This document shows, in pieces, positions 6,056 through 13,668 of a stretch of 34,150 nt of DNA. Position 1 is the stretch's first letter. Each line of letters starts with the position of its first letter. This DNA is from Chloroflexota bacterium (GTDB taxonomy: Bacteria; Chloroflexota; Anaerolineae; B4-G1). Where the stretch lies: positions 1 through 34,150 of the forward strand of contig DSDT01000016.1 in the NCBI GenBank assembly GCA_011048615.1. Direction: 5' to 3'. The position numbers and the translations under genes are program-made. Below the pieces are notes generated by a model. The model did no database searches. It was not told the DNA's origin and was given only the letters and a program-made list of their open reading frames with translations.

Positions 6056-7491
6056 AACACAGTCTGCGCACCCGCTTGACCCTCAGTTTCCTGCTGGTCA
6101 TCGTTGCCACCGCTGGTCTCGTCGTGCTGCTGGCAAACCGGATCACTGCCAACCGGCTCACGTACATGGTGTCCCACGCTGGTCGGTTGAAGGCCCAGCG
6201 GTTGGCTCCCTTGTTCGCCAATTACTATGTGCAAGTGGGCAGTTGGGATGGGGTCGAGGCGTTGATGGCTGATCTTTTCACCGTGCAGTGGTCGCATGGG
6301 ATGCGGGGATTCGGTCAGCAGGGCGGACGGATGCCGATGATGGGCATGATGGGCACGACGGAGGCAGAGGACGAGAGATTGTTCCTGGTGGATGGGGCCG
6401 GTCAGATCGTCGCCATCAGTGTGGGGCAGAACGACGACGTCCGTCTCTCTCCTGACAGTTTGAACCAGGGGGCCCCGATCCTGGTCGCGGGGCAGCCGGT
6501 GGGCCGGCTGATCGTCGCTTCCAGCCTCGGCGGACTGACGGCTAACCAAACCTCCTTTTTGAGACAGGTCAACTGGCTGATGGTGCTGGCGGCTCTCGTC
6601 GCCGGACTGGCGGTTTTGATTGTTGGATCCTTCCAGGCCCGCCGCATCGTCGCCCCGGTGCGGGAGCTGGCGCAGGCGGCCCGCCGTGTCGCCGATGGGG
6701 ATCTGTCGCAGCGGGTGCGCGTCACGTCGGAGGACGAACTGGGCGAGATGGGCGAGGCCTTTAACAGGATGGCGGCCGAGTTGGAGCGGCAGCACGAACT
6801 CCGTCACCGGGCGATGACCGACATCGCCCACGAACTGCGCACCCCGCTCAGCGTCCTGCAGATTGACATCGAGTCCATCGAGGACGGGCTGACCGACCCC
6901 ACTCCTGAGGTGATCGCCGGGCTGCGGGAGGAGGTGGTGCTGCTCAAGCGATTGGTCGAGGATCTGCGCATGCTCTCGTTGGCCGAAGCGGGCGAGTTAC
7001 AGCTCGAGTTGGAGCCGGTGGACGTTGCCGCGCTGGTGCGGAGCGCGGTCGAGCGGGGACGGGCGGCGGCGCGGGAGAAGGGCGTGACCCTCTCCGCGGA
7101 CGTATCTGGTCCGCTGCCCCCCGTCCTGGGAGACGGTCATCGCTTGATTCAGGTGTTGCTCAATCTGCTTTCCAATGCGCTACGCCACACTCCCCCCGGC
7201 GGTCAGGTGACCGTCATCCTGCGGTCGGCCGGCCAGGGGGTCCACGTGGTGGTGCGAGATACCGGGGAGGGGATTCCGGCCGATGCGCTGCCGCACCTGT
7301 TCGAGCGCTTCTACCGGACGGACCAGGCCCGCAGCCGAGACGCTGGCGGCAGCGGGCTGGGCCTGACCATCGCCCGCAGTCTGGTCGAGGCCCACGGAGG
7401 GCGCATCTGGGCCGAGAGCGAACCGGGAGCGGGCAGTACGTTCACCATCGCGCTGCCCACGGTGGAATATGGGGAGGAAAAGGGGTACTGA
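6052..7491 (+). CDS. Sensor histidine kinase with Met-rich extracytoplasmic loop (BaeS-like)
   Basis: A 479-residue membrane kinase. TM1 lies near residues 8-29 and TM2 near 174-193; between them is an external sensor domain of about 140 residues with a short methionine-rich insert (HGMRGFGQQGGRMPMMGMMG, residues 82-101). A HAMP linker follows (to about 245), then the dimerisation helix with His260 (DIAHELRTPLS), and the ATPase domain with N-box LLNLLSNALRHTP, DTGEGIP, FERFYRTD and GGSGLGLTIARSLVEAHGG. Clustered Met residues can bind Cu(I)/Ag(I) in other proteins, so metal sensing is possible but not shown. The stop shares one base (TGATG) with the GDT1 gene start, pointing to cation export as the output. 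Confidence 0.93.
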   Translation: MKHSLRTRLTLSFLLVIVATAGLVVLLANRITANRLTYMVSHAGRLKAQRLAPLFANYYVQVGSWDGVEALMADLFTVQWSHGMRGFGQQGGRMPMMGMMGTTEAEDERLFLVDGAGQIVAISVGQNDDVRLSPDSLNQGAPILVAGQPVGRLIVASSLGGLTANQTSFLRQVNWLMVLAALVAGLAVLIVGSFQARRIVAPVRELAQAARRVADGDLSQRVRVTSEDELGEMGEAFNRMAAELERQHELRHRAMTDIAHELRTPLSVLQIDIESIEDGLTDPTPEVIAGLREEVVLLKRLVEDLRMLSLAEAGELQLELEPVDVAALVRSAVERGRAAAREKGVTLSADVSGPLPPVLGDGHRLIQVLLNLLSNALRHTPPGGQVTVILRSAGQGVHVVVRDTGEGIPADALPHLFERFYRTDQARSRDAGGSGLGLTIARSLVEAHGGRIWAESEPGAGSTFTIALPTVEYGEEKGY

Positions 7492-8132
7492 TGGGTGTAG
7501 ATTGGAACGCCCTGCTCTCGACCTTTGGCCTGATTTTCCTGGCCGAGTTGGGCGACAAGACCCAACTGGCGGTGGTGACGCAGGTGTGTAAATTTCGCCG
7601 CCCGTGGGCGGTTTTCTGGGGCGCCAGCCTGGCCCTGACGGCGGTCACGGCCCTCGGAGCCTGGGGCGGGCAGGTGGCGAGTCAGTTCATCCCGGCTTCC
7701 ATCCTGCGCATCGTCGCGGCGCTGGCGTTCGTCGTGATGGGCGTGCTCATTGGGCGGGAGGCAATCCGGGCACGATCCAGTGGCAGTGAATGGGATGCAG
7801 CGTGTGAACCCGGCTGTGACGAGGGGGAGAGGGGGACGGGTCGCGTACTGATCTCTGCCCGGGACTGGCGAGCGTTTGCCTCGACCTTGGGCCTGCTGTT
7901 TGTGGCCGAATTGGGGGACAAGACACAGCTCGCCGTCCTCAGCCTGGCGGGCAAGTACGAGGATGGCAGCTCTGTCTTGTTGGGAGGAGCGCTGGCGCTG
8001 ACGGCAGTGACCGGGCTGGGCGTCGTCGGCGGGCAGGGTTTGTGCCGGCTCATCCCGGAGCGCTGGCTGCTGTTCGTCTCGTCCGCGGCCTTTGTGGTGA
8101 TGGGGATCTTGGTGGGCGTGGGGGTGTTGTGA
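7491..8132 (+). CDS. TMEM165/GDT1 (UPF0016) family cation exporter
   Basis: A 213-residue membrane protein made of two inverted homologous halves, each with the family signature: FLAELGDKTQLAVVTQ (about residues 14-29) and FVAELGDKTQLAVLSL (about 137-152). The acidic residues of ELGDKT form the ion site. Family members exchange Mn2+ or Ca2+ for protons; bacterial examples such as MneA export manganese. About six helices are visible, with a hydrophilic loop of roughly 40 residues between halves that includes CEPGCDEGERG. It is translationally coupled to the upstream kinase, so expression of the exporter probably follows the signal that the kinase reads. Confidence 0.92.
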   Translation: MGVDWNALLSTFGLIFLAELGDKTQLAVVTQVCKFRRPWAVFWGASLALTAVTALGAWGGQVASQFIPASILRIVAALAFVVMGVLIGREAIRARSSGSEWDAACEPGCDEGERGTGRVLISARDWRAFASTLGLLFVAELGDKTQLAVLSLAGKYEDGSSVLLGGALALTAVTGLGVVGGQGLCRLIPERWLLFVSSAAFVVMGILVGVGVL

Positions 8133-8138
8133 GACGCG

Positions 8139-8173
8139 CGTGAGGCCAGCCCGGTGTGACGTTGGGCCTCACG
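8139..8173. terminator. Hairpin between convergent operons
   Basis: CGTGAGGCC and GGCCTCACG form a perfect 9-bp stem with a 17-base loop in the 62-base gap between the convergent GDT1 and SHOCT genes. It could end transcription from both sides, although neither side has a T-run. Confidence 0.45.
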
Positions 8174-8194
8174 TGGCGCATCGTCCCCATCGGA

Positions 8195-8575
8195 TCACTC
8201 GACATAGATTTCGACCATCTCTTGGTCCTCTTCGTCCATCACCTCGACCATCTTGCCGACCATCCCGCTGGACAGCAGGGTCTCCAACTCTTCCATATCC
8301 AAACCCTCGAACTCTTGCGGGGCGAATCGTTCTGCCATGCGCAGCCCCACGTTCACTAGGCCGATAGGGATCGTCACGTTCACTTTGGGAGTGCCGGACT
8401 GCATGTCCGTCACCTGGACGCGCAGATACCGGTTGCCGCTGCCCGACGCGGGGACGCCCGGCGGTGTGCGGGCTCCCCCATCCAGTGCGCGGAGCAGGGT
8501 GGCCGCTTCGTCGGGTGTGATCTTGTCCTCTTCCAACATCTTGAGGATTTTCAGTCTTTCTTCACTGGTCGTCAT
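8195..8575 (-). CDS. SHOCT-like (YvlB/LiaX N-terminal type) domain protein
   Basis: A 126-residue soluble protein. The start is the ATG at 8575, six bases after AGGAGG; the longer ORF-track frame runs into the neighbour. Residues 4-34 (SEERLKILKMLEEDKITPDEAATLLRALDGG) form the small helical module found at the N-terminus of YvlB/LiaX and the C-terminus of DUF2089. The remaining 75 residues (LRVQVTDMQSGTPKVNVTIPIGLVNVGLRMAERF...VEVMDEEDQEMVEIYVE) match, at low identity, the C-terminal part of the protein encoded next door, so the two are paralogues. Function is unknown; related proteins take part in envelope-stress responses in Firmicutes. It is last in the operon. Confidence 0.75.
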   Translation of the reverse strand: MTTSEERLKILKMLEEDKITPDEAATLLRALDGGARTPPGVPASGSGNRYLRVQVTDMQSGTPKVNVTIPIGLVNVGLRMAERFAPQEFEGLDMEELETLLSSGMVGKMVEVMDEEDQEMVEIYVE

Positions 8576-8585
8576 AGGTTGCCTC

Positions 8586-9161
8586 CTAACAAAAATAGAC
8601 CTGGACTTGTTCCTTGCCAGGCCCTTCGTCCACCTGGACGAAGAAGGGATGTCCTTGGTGAATTTCTTCCTGCATCGCCAGGAGCAGTTCGTCAATTCTC
8701 ATCTCCTCGATCTGAGGGACGAACGGGCGGGAGATGCGCAGGATCCAACCCACCAGGCCCAGGGGTACGGGTAGAGCCAGGAAAATGTTGGGCCCGTCGG
8801 GCTGTTGCACCCGCACGTAGAGCCACCGAGAGCGCTGCAACCACCAACCGAACAGGATGCCCAATAGGCCGAGGAGGAACAGAATCCAGCCCCAGATCAA
8901 CCAGCGGGTGGCGACTTCTCGCGTGTAATAGGTGGTCAGCAAATAACCACTGATAGCGGCTAACGCGATGCCGATCCAGAGCACGAGTTGCCACACCCAT
9001 CGCACCGCGATCGGCCTGGTGGTGGGCATCGTAGAGGCCGGGGAGGGTGAAGGGGCGGTTGATGGCCTGCTCCCGGCCAATCCCTCCAACTGACGCGCTC
9101 CCTCTTCGACGCTGATTTCCCCGGTCTCGATCAATCTCAATATGTGCAATCGTTCTTCCAT
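8586..9161 (-). CDS. SHOCT-like membrane protein, paralogue of its neighbour
   Basis: A 191-residue protein with the SHOCT-like module at residues 1-30 (MEERLHILRLIETGEISVEEGARQLEGL), a Ser/Pro/Thr linker, two membrane helices (about 55-75 and 85-107, rich in W, L, I, G) and a C-terminal domain (WLYVRVQQPDGPNIFLALPVPLGLVGWIL...FFVQVDEGPGKEQVQVYFC). The C-terminal part aligns with that of the downstream 126-residue protein, so this is the same architecture with a membrane hairpin inserted. Its stop TAG forms the start of the AGGAGG site of the next gene, implying tight coupling. Function unknown; probably a membrane-bound partner in the DUF2089 operon. Confidence 0.72.
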   Translation of the reverse strand: MEERLHILRLIETGEISVEEGARQLEGLAGSRPSTAPSPSPASTMPTTRPIAVRWVWQLVLWIGIALAAISGYLLTTYYTREVATRWLIWGWILFLLGLLGILFGWWLQRSRWLYVRVQQPDGPNIFLALPVPLGLVGWILRISRPFVPQIEEMRIDELLLAMQEEIHQGHPFFVQVDEGPGKEQVQVYFC

Positions 9162-9234
9162 AGCGTTCTCCTCACTCGATTGAAATCTCTGCGTGGCGTA
9201 TGCGCTCCAGCAGCTTGGTTATAGTTTCCCGCTG

Positions 9235-9253
9235 CCCTCCACGTACTGGAGGG
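9235..9253. repeat. Hairpin CCCTCCA/TGGAGGG in the MFS-SHOCT gap
   Basis: A perfect 7-bp stem with a 5-base loop in the 105-base gap between the MFS gene stop and the SHOCT membrane protein gene. It may act as an attenuator or transcript-processing site; no T-run follows. Confidence 0.35.
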
Positions 9254-9266
9254 GAGAATTGTACCA

Positions 9267-10574
9267 TTACTCTATTTGGACACAAACTGGTTCTGGGGAT
9301 GCGCTCCCCACTGCTTCGGCGAGTGTCGACTGTCCATTGGCGTTTTCCTCAATGTTCATGAGGGGGGGGACGAAAAAGCCCACCAGTCCCATGCCCGCGC
9401 ACAGCAGGCCGGCCATCAGATACCATACCTGGATGCCCAGCCAATCGGTCACCGGGCCAGCGATGGCCAGGCTAAAGGGTGAGGTGAACCAGAGCAGGCT
9501 GCTCATCATGGTGAACACCCGGCCCTGGATCTCGGGCGCGACCGTGCCCTGGAGGATGGCCATGATGGGGCCATCCACGAGGGGGATCATGATCCCTGCG
9601 ACGAGAAAGCATCCCAGCGCCATCCCGAACATGTCCGCAGGCGTCTGGCTCAGCAGGATGAAGCTAAGACCTAGTACGCCGATGCCGATCATGACGGTGT
9701 AGATCTTGCGCTTGAAGCCGCCCCACATACTCAACGCGATCCCGCCCGCGACGATGCCCACCCCGGTGATCGCTTCCAGCAGGCTCAACCGGGCTGCGTC
9801 TCCCTCGAAATGGGCCTTTACCAGGAGCGGCAGCAGCGAAAAGGCGGGCGTCAGCGCGATCTTGATCACCATGGCCGTCCCTATCAGCACGACCAGTCCC
9901 GGCCAACCCCAGATGTAGCGCAGGCCAGCGCGGATGTCGGTCCATATCGAGGGCTTTTGGGATGCATCGACCCTCGCGGGGATCGGTTGGGGGATGAGCA
10001 CAAAGAACAGGGGCAGGATGGCCAGCAAGGCGGTGCCGACGTCCACCGCCATCACCCCGTGCAGGGGCAGCATCTCCATCAACAGAGCGCCCAAGGGCGG
10101 GCCGGCGATGTTGAGCATGCCGTTCAGTGTCTGGTTGAGCCCCGCCACCCGTGAGAGCTGTTCCTTGGGTACCATGAGGGAGGTCGAGGCCTGCATCGCC
10201 GGCCAGTGGAAACTGCCGCCCACAGCGCGCACCAGCATGATGGCATAGATGTGCCATATTTGTACGCTCCCGGTCCAGAACGTGATGGCCAGCCACAGCG
10301 AGGCCAGCGCGACGAGGGTGTCGGCGGCGATCATCACGATGCGCCGGTTCCAGCGATCCACGTAGGCTCCGGCGATGGGCCCCAGGAGAATTTCCGGGAT
10401 CAGGGCGACCAGGGAAGCGGTCGCCAGGATTGTCGCCGAGCCGGTCAGGTCGGTGAGCCACCAGACCAGAGCGAACTGGGCCGCGCGGCTGCCGATCAGC
10501 GAGAACGCTTGCCCGGTCCAGATGGTGAAAAACGGAATCTGCCATTTCGATGGTTGGGTTGAGGGTTCTATCAC
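9267..10574 (-). CDS. MFS exporter (MefA/EntS-like, MFS_3 type)
   Basis: A twelve-helix major facilitator of about 435 residues. Near the N-terminus it has FFTIWTGQAFSLIGSRAAQFALVWWLTDLTGSA and then GPIAGAYVDRWNRRIVMIAAD, the loop-2/3 motif of the MFS_3 group that includes macrolide and siderophore exporters; a second hydrophobic half follows a cytoplasmic loop near residue 210. Substrate cannot be read from sequence; drug or lipid-like compounds are typical. The ORF opens with GTG at 10583, but GAGGTG lies 6 bases ahead of the GTG at 10574, which I prefer. It lies inside the DUF2089/SHOCT operon, so it may be the efflux effector of that envelope-response system. Confidence 0.85.
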   Translation of the reverse strand: MIEPSTQPSKWQIPFFTIWTGQAFSLIGSRAAQFALVWWLTDLTGSATILATASLVALIPEILLGPIAGAYVDRWNRRIVMIAADTLVALASLWLAITFWTGSVQIWHIYAIMLVRAVGGSFHWPAMQASTSLMVPKEQLSRVAGLNQTLNGMLNIAGPPLGALLMEMLPLHGVMAVDVGTALLAILPLFFVLIPQPIPARVDASQKPSIWTDIRAGLRYIWGWPGLVVLIGTAMVIKIALTPAFSLLPLLVKAHFEGDAARLSLLEAITGVGIVAGGIALSMWGGFKRKIYTVMIGIGVLGLSFILLSQTPADMFGMALGCFLVAGIMIPLVDGPIMAILQGTVAPEIQGRVFTMMSSLLWFTSPFSLAIAGPVTDWLGIQVWYLMAGLLCAGMGLVGFFVPPLMNIEENANGQSTLAEAVGSASPEPVCVQIE

Positions 10575-10657
10575 TGAATGCACCTCGTGGGTTAGTGGGG
10601 TGGTTTCATGATCCTGGTCGCCAGTGCCAGCAAGTCACCAGCGGTTTCCGTTCGCGG

Positions 10658-11836
10658 TCAGCGGCCTTCCAGCGCGGCCAAGAGTTCAGCGGCCTGTTCA
10701 GGGGTGATTTTGCCATCCTCGACCATGCGCAGCACCCGTAGGCGTTCCTCCTCCGTTGCCGGCTCCCGCTTGGGCCGGGCGGGCTGTCCGCTGACCCGCC
10801 GCCAGCGTCGTTCTGCGCGCTCGGTTCGCAGGCGGGCTTGCTCCGCCTCCCGTTCCGCCGCCTGCCGGGCCCTCTCGGCGGCGCGCTTGGTCCGCTCCAG
10901 GGTGTGATTTGTCACTTGCTCTATCTGGCGGCGCATGCGTTCGCTATCCAGGCCGCCCAGGCTTTCCTGTAGGCGCAGGTCTATTTCTGCCATTGCCTCC
11001 GAGATGCGCGCTTCGATCTGTGCTCCCAGGCCCTCCAGGTCGGTCGCAAAATCGAGATAGGGACTCTCTGTTGGGCCAGTCTCCGGCTCTGCAGGTCGGA
11101 GCGAGACGCTGCCCCCCACTGTTGCTTTCAGGTGGGCCTCGCCATCTCCCAGAGTCCCTTGCATTTCACCGCCCACATCCTCTAGGCTCAGGTCGGGGAT
11201 GCGGGAGCGCACCCGTCCCCCGGCCTGCAGGGACAGGCGCAGGTCAGCATCGGGAGGAATATGAGCGATCAGGTCACTGCCGGCGTTCACCAGGTAGGTG
11301 GCTCCGGGAGAGAAGGGCGGCCCCAACCAGGCGTCCGCCCCGATTTGTTCGGTTTTCAATCCCCCGCGCACGCCCTCGGCCTTCAGGTCGCTGCCGATGT
11401 GCCGGGCGGAGAATTGCCCTTCCACCCCCCGTACTCGAGCGTCCCCAGACAGGGATTCCACTCGCAGGTCTCCGACTATATCCCGGGCATTCATGTGACC
11501 ATAGATCTGTCCCAACTCGATCGCCCCGGTGACCTGGAGGATAACGTCGCCATAGACGGTGCTGACGGTGACGCAGCCTCGTACCTCCTTGATCTTGAGA
11601 TCCCCCCGTACCGTCTCGACGGTGAGGGTTGAATCGGGTGGACAGGTCAACGTGCAGTCGCTGTGAATGTGCAGCGTCAGTTCTTCTCCCTCTTGTTCCA
11701 GCGTCAGGTCATCCGCCGCGCCTCGCAGGCGGATGCTGACGTGGGATTCCTCCGCGCCTCGCACAATCAGATCTCCCAGGCAGTCTGTGATAGTGATGGA
11801 CGGGGCGCTCGACGTTGCAATGGTTTGTTTGAACAT
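10658..11836 (-). CDS. DUF4097 beta-solenoid protein with C-terminal SHOCT-like module
   Basis: A 392-residue protein. The start is the ATG at 11836, 5 bases after GGAGG; the ORF track extends it 26 residues upstream. Residues about 10-250 are short beta repeats (LTVETVRGDLKIKEVRGCVTVSTVYGDVILQVTGAIELGQIYGHMNARDIVGDLRVESLSGDARVRGV) typical of DUF4097 adhesin-like solenoids. A long charged helix with Arg/Glu/Ala repeats (AAERARQAAEREAEQARLRTERAERR, around 315-345) follows, and the last 32 residues (EEERLRVLRMVEDGKITPEQAAELLAALEG) are a SHOCT-like module. LiaX/YvlB proteins combine the same two domains in opposite order. No signal peptide is seen. It probably works with the SHOCT proteins downstream; a role in envelope stress is inferred by analogy. 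Confidence 0.78.
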   Translation of the reverse strand: MFKQTIATSSAPSITITDCLGDLIVRGAEESHVSIRLRGAADDLTLEQEGEELTLHIHSDCTLTCPPDSTLTVETVRGDLKIKEVRGCVTVSTVYGDVILQVTGAIELGQIYGHMNARDIVGDLRVESLSGDARVRGVEGQFSARHIGSDLKAEGVRGGLKTEQIGADAWLGPPFSPGATYLVNAGSDLIAHIPPDADLRLSLQAGGRVRSRIPDLSLEDVGGEMQGTLGDGEAHLKATVGGSVSLRPAEPETGPTESPYLDFATDLEGLGAQIEARISEAMAEIDLRLQESLGGLDSERMRRQIEQVTNHTLERTKRAAERARQAAEREAEQARLRTERAERRWRRVSGQPARPKREPATEEERLRVLRMVEDGKITPEQAAELLAALEGR

Positions 11837-11914
11837 AGTGGCCTCCACAGAAATACTCTTGATCCTGGCGATCCCTGGTGTCTTTGTGATTGGAGAATGT
11901 TGCTCTATGAACAC

Positions 11915-12283
11915 TCACTCTTCTAGCAAGCGCAGGGCCTCTTCTGAGGTGATTTCCTTGCGGGCCAGTTGTTCCAGCACTTTCTGCCGGAGATCGTCTT
12001 TGACTGGCTGCGCGTCGCCGATGGTATAGCCCAGGGCACGGATGATCTCGTCCAGGCGGCTGCGGACGGTGGGGTAGGAGACGCTCAACTCTTCTTGCAT
12101 GCGGCTGAGCTTGCCCTCGCAACGCACGAACAACTCGACAAAGTCCAGTTGTTCGGGGGTGAGTTGAAAAAGCCGACCCATCGTAAAGCGCCCTTCCATG
12201 GTCGTGTTGCAGTTGCGACAGACCAACCGGGTGGTCATCAAGGCGTCGTGACACACGGGACATGCTGTTGGAACGGGATACAT
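11915..12283 (-). CDS. DUF2089 family zinc-ribbon/HTH regulator
   Basis: A 122-residue predicted transcription regulator of the DUF2089 family. Residues 8-26 carry a zinc ribbon (CPVC...CRNC). The middle (LTPEQLDFVELFVRCEGKLSRMQEELSVSYPTVRSRLDEIIRALGY) is a helix-turn-helix resembling sigma-70 region 4-like folds. The C-terminus (DLRQKVLEQLARKEITSEEALRLLEE) is the SHOCT-like module shared with three genes downstream. AGGAGG precedes the ATG. The gene starts the operon, directly below a consensus promoter surrounded by an inverted repeat, so autoregulation is likely. The shared module suggests that the partner SHOCT proteins contact this regulator; that is inference. Confidence 0.82.
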   Translation of the reverse strand: MYPVPTACPVCHDALMTTRLVCRNCNTTMEGRFTMGRLFQLTPEQLDFVELFVRCEGKLSRMQEELSVSYPTVRSRLDEIIRALGYTIGDAQPVKDDLRQKVLEQLARKEITSEEALRLLEE

Positions 12284-12301
12284 ACCATCCTCCTAAATAA
12301 T

Positions 12302-12349
12302 ATTAAGTGATATATTAAAAATTATAACATATCGCTTAATTTTTGTCAA
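12302..12349 (-). promoter_or_regulatory. Consensus promoter with flanking inverted-repeat operator (DUF2089 operon)
   Basis: On the minus strand TTGACA (12349-12344), 17 bases, TATAAT (12326-12321): both boxes are perfect sigma-70 consensus. ATTAAGTGATAT (12302-12313) and ATATCGCTTAAT (12329-12340) form an inverted repeat with 11 of 12 bases matching and a 15-base spacer that contains the -10 box. One arm fills the promoter spacer, the other covers the predicted start site. A strong promoter so covered would need a tight repressor, probably the DUF2089 protein it drives. Confidence 0.7.
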
Positions 12350-12398
12350 TAGGGAATCATTAAAAATTGGGGGTTGGTGGTTATAAACGGAGCTGCAC

Positions 12399-12427
12399 TG
12401 GACAAACTGTTCACTTGATGGCATAAT
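12399..12427 (+). promoter_or_regulatory. Predicted promoter of the HTH-Hfq-like operon
   Basis: TGGACA (12399-12404) and CATAAT (12422-12427) are 17 bases apart, each 5/6 to consensus, about 37 bases upstream of the ATG at 12464. It is divergent from the DUF2089 promoter. Confidence 0.5.
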
Positions 12428-12463
12428 CTGGCTATCATCAACCCACACGAAAGGACAAGGCCA

Positions 12464-13195
12464 ATGCCCCAAGATCTGCGCAAAATTCGTGAACGGAAGG
12501 GAATGAGTCTCGATAAGCTGGCCTCTAGATCCGGCATTTCCATCGCCACGCTGATTCAGTACGAGCGCGGGGAGCAGGAAATCCCGGTCCAGGACTTGGG
12601 CCGGTTGGCCCGGGTGCTGTACGTGGACGAGTGGGACATCAACCCCCGTTCGTCTCCGCCTCCGCGCGACCAGCCGCCCTCCAAGCCGCGCCCGCCGAAA
12701 CGGGACGCACCGCCCAGGGAGGGCAAGAAGGAAAAGGGGGAGCAGAAGGCAAAAAAGCCGCTCCGCCAATCTCCGCCGGCTCGGGATACCCAGATCACTC
12801 ACTTGTTGACGCTGGCCGCTCGGTTTGACATTGACCGGGAGGCTTTGGAGGAAGAGATCGGCAAATCGTTGGACGAGCTGACGCAGGTGGAAGCCCGCCA
12901 TTGGAACGGTCAATTTATGCGCCGCGGCGCCGAAGAAAAGCCCCCCAAGCGGCCCATTGACCGCAAGCGGGCCTATCTACCGGAGGGGGTGGATGGCTTC
13001 GAACTGGCCTACCTACAGGAGCAGCAGGAGGCTGGCGTGCCGCTCCATATCACACTCTTCGATGGGCAGACGTTCGAGGGACCGGTGGTCGGCTTTGGGC
13101 CCTATCATATTCTGATTCGCGAGCCTGACGGCGACCAGGTCACCCTTAACAAACTTGCCATCGCCTATTACCGCAAGTCGGGAGGTGCGGAATGA
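12464..13195 (+). CDS. XRE-type HTH protein with C-terminal Hfq/Sm-like domain
   Basis: A 243-residue protein of three parts. Residues 4-60 are an XRE/Cro helix-turn-helix (LRKIRERKGMSLDKLASRSGISIATLIQYERGEQEIPVQDLGRLARVL). A Pro/Lys-rich linker (about 62-105) leads to a helical section (110-150). Residues about 176-238 resemble Hfq: an amphipathic helix (GFELAYLQEQQEA), then VPLHITLFDGQTFEGPVVGFGPYHILIREPDGDQVTLNKLAIAYY, which aligns with E. coli Hfq [27 protein letters not shown]...YKHAIS, including the G-x-x-x-x-G, F and K-x-A-I positions. I infer an RNA-binding Sm-like ring attached to a DNA-binding domain. The next gene overlaps by ATGA and has the same plan. Family name unknown to me. 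Confidence 0.68.
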   Translation: MPQDLRKIRERKGMSLDKLASRSGISIATLIQYERGEQEIPVQDLGRLARVLYVDEWDINPRSSPPPRDQPPSKPRPPKRDAPPREGKKEKGEQKAKKPLRQSPPARDTQITHLLTLAARFDIDREALEEEIGKSLDELTQVEARHWNGQFMRRGAEEKPPKRPIDRKRAYLPEGVDGFELAYLQEQQEAGVPLHITLFDGQTFEGPVVGFGPYHILIREPDGDQVTLNKLAIAYYRKSGGAE

Positions 13196-13668
13196 GCCTG
13201 GGCGATGAACTGCGGTACCAACGCGCCCTCCACGGGGGCGACGATCTGGCCGAACTTGAACAAGAGATCGGTCTTGTCCCTGGCACACTGCGCTACATGG
13301 AACAGCGCTATCGGCGCATAGGCGAGGATGACGAGGTCCTGGAGAAAATCGCCGCTTACTACGGCGTGGCCCTGGAAAAACTGCAATGGCACCGGGAGCG
13401 CTATCGCAAGGCCCTCAGCGCCTATCTGTACCAGTCCATGGAGGAAAAGACCTCCGCCCGCTTTGAACTGCGCACTGGCGAGAGGTTGAGCGGCCAGGTG
13501 CAGTGGTGGGACCTGGGCGCGTTCGGATTGAAACTGGACGGGGGAGAGAACCAGCCACTCCTCGTCGTGCAGCGTCACGCCGTGGTGGATTGGGAGGGGG
13601 CCGGAGAGGGAGACGCTTTCGCGAAAATTTCCCTGCCCTCGGGTGCGCAACGGCTCGATGACCGCTGA
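13192..13668 (+). CDS. Second HTH-like/Sm-like protein, partner of the upstream gene
   Basis: A 158-residue protein whose start overlaps the previous stop (ATGA). Residues 4-62 (LGDELRYQRALHGGDDLAELEQEIGLVPGTLRYMEQRYRRIGEDDEVLEKIAAYYGVALEKL) look like a divergent XRE-type helical domain. Residues about 72-135 (RKALSAYLYQSMEEKTSARFELRTGERLSGQVQWWDLGAFGLKLDGGENQPLLVVQRHAVVDW) keep the Hfq/Sm plan: helix, strand, G-x-x-L-x-G-Q-V, F-x-L-x-L and a final R-H-A-V that parallels the K-H-A-I of Hfq. Resemblance is weaker than in the upstream protein. The pair may form a mixed ring. The last 11 bases overlap the start of the next gene. Confidence 0.58.
   Translation: MSLGDELRYQRALHGGDDLAELEQEIGLVPGTLRYMEQRYRRIGEDDEVLEKIAAYYGVALEKLQWHRERYRKALSAYLYQSMEEKTSARFELRTGERLSGQVQWWDLGAFGLKLDGGENQPLLVVQRHAVVDWEGAGEGDAFAKISLPSGAQRLDDR

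Noticed and set aside
5998-6831. 277-codon minus-strand ORF
   Set aside because: Overlaps the regulator and kinase genes on the other strand, no family signature.
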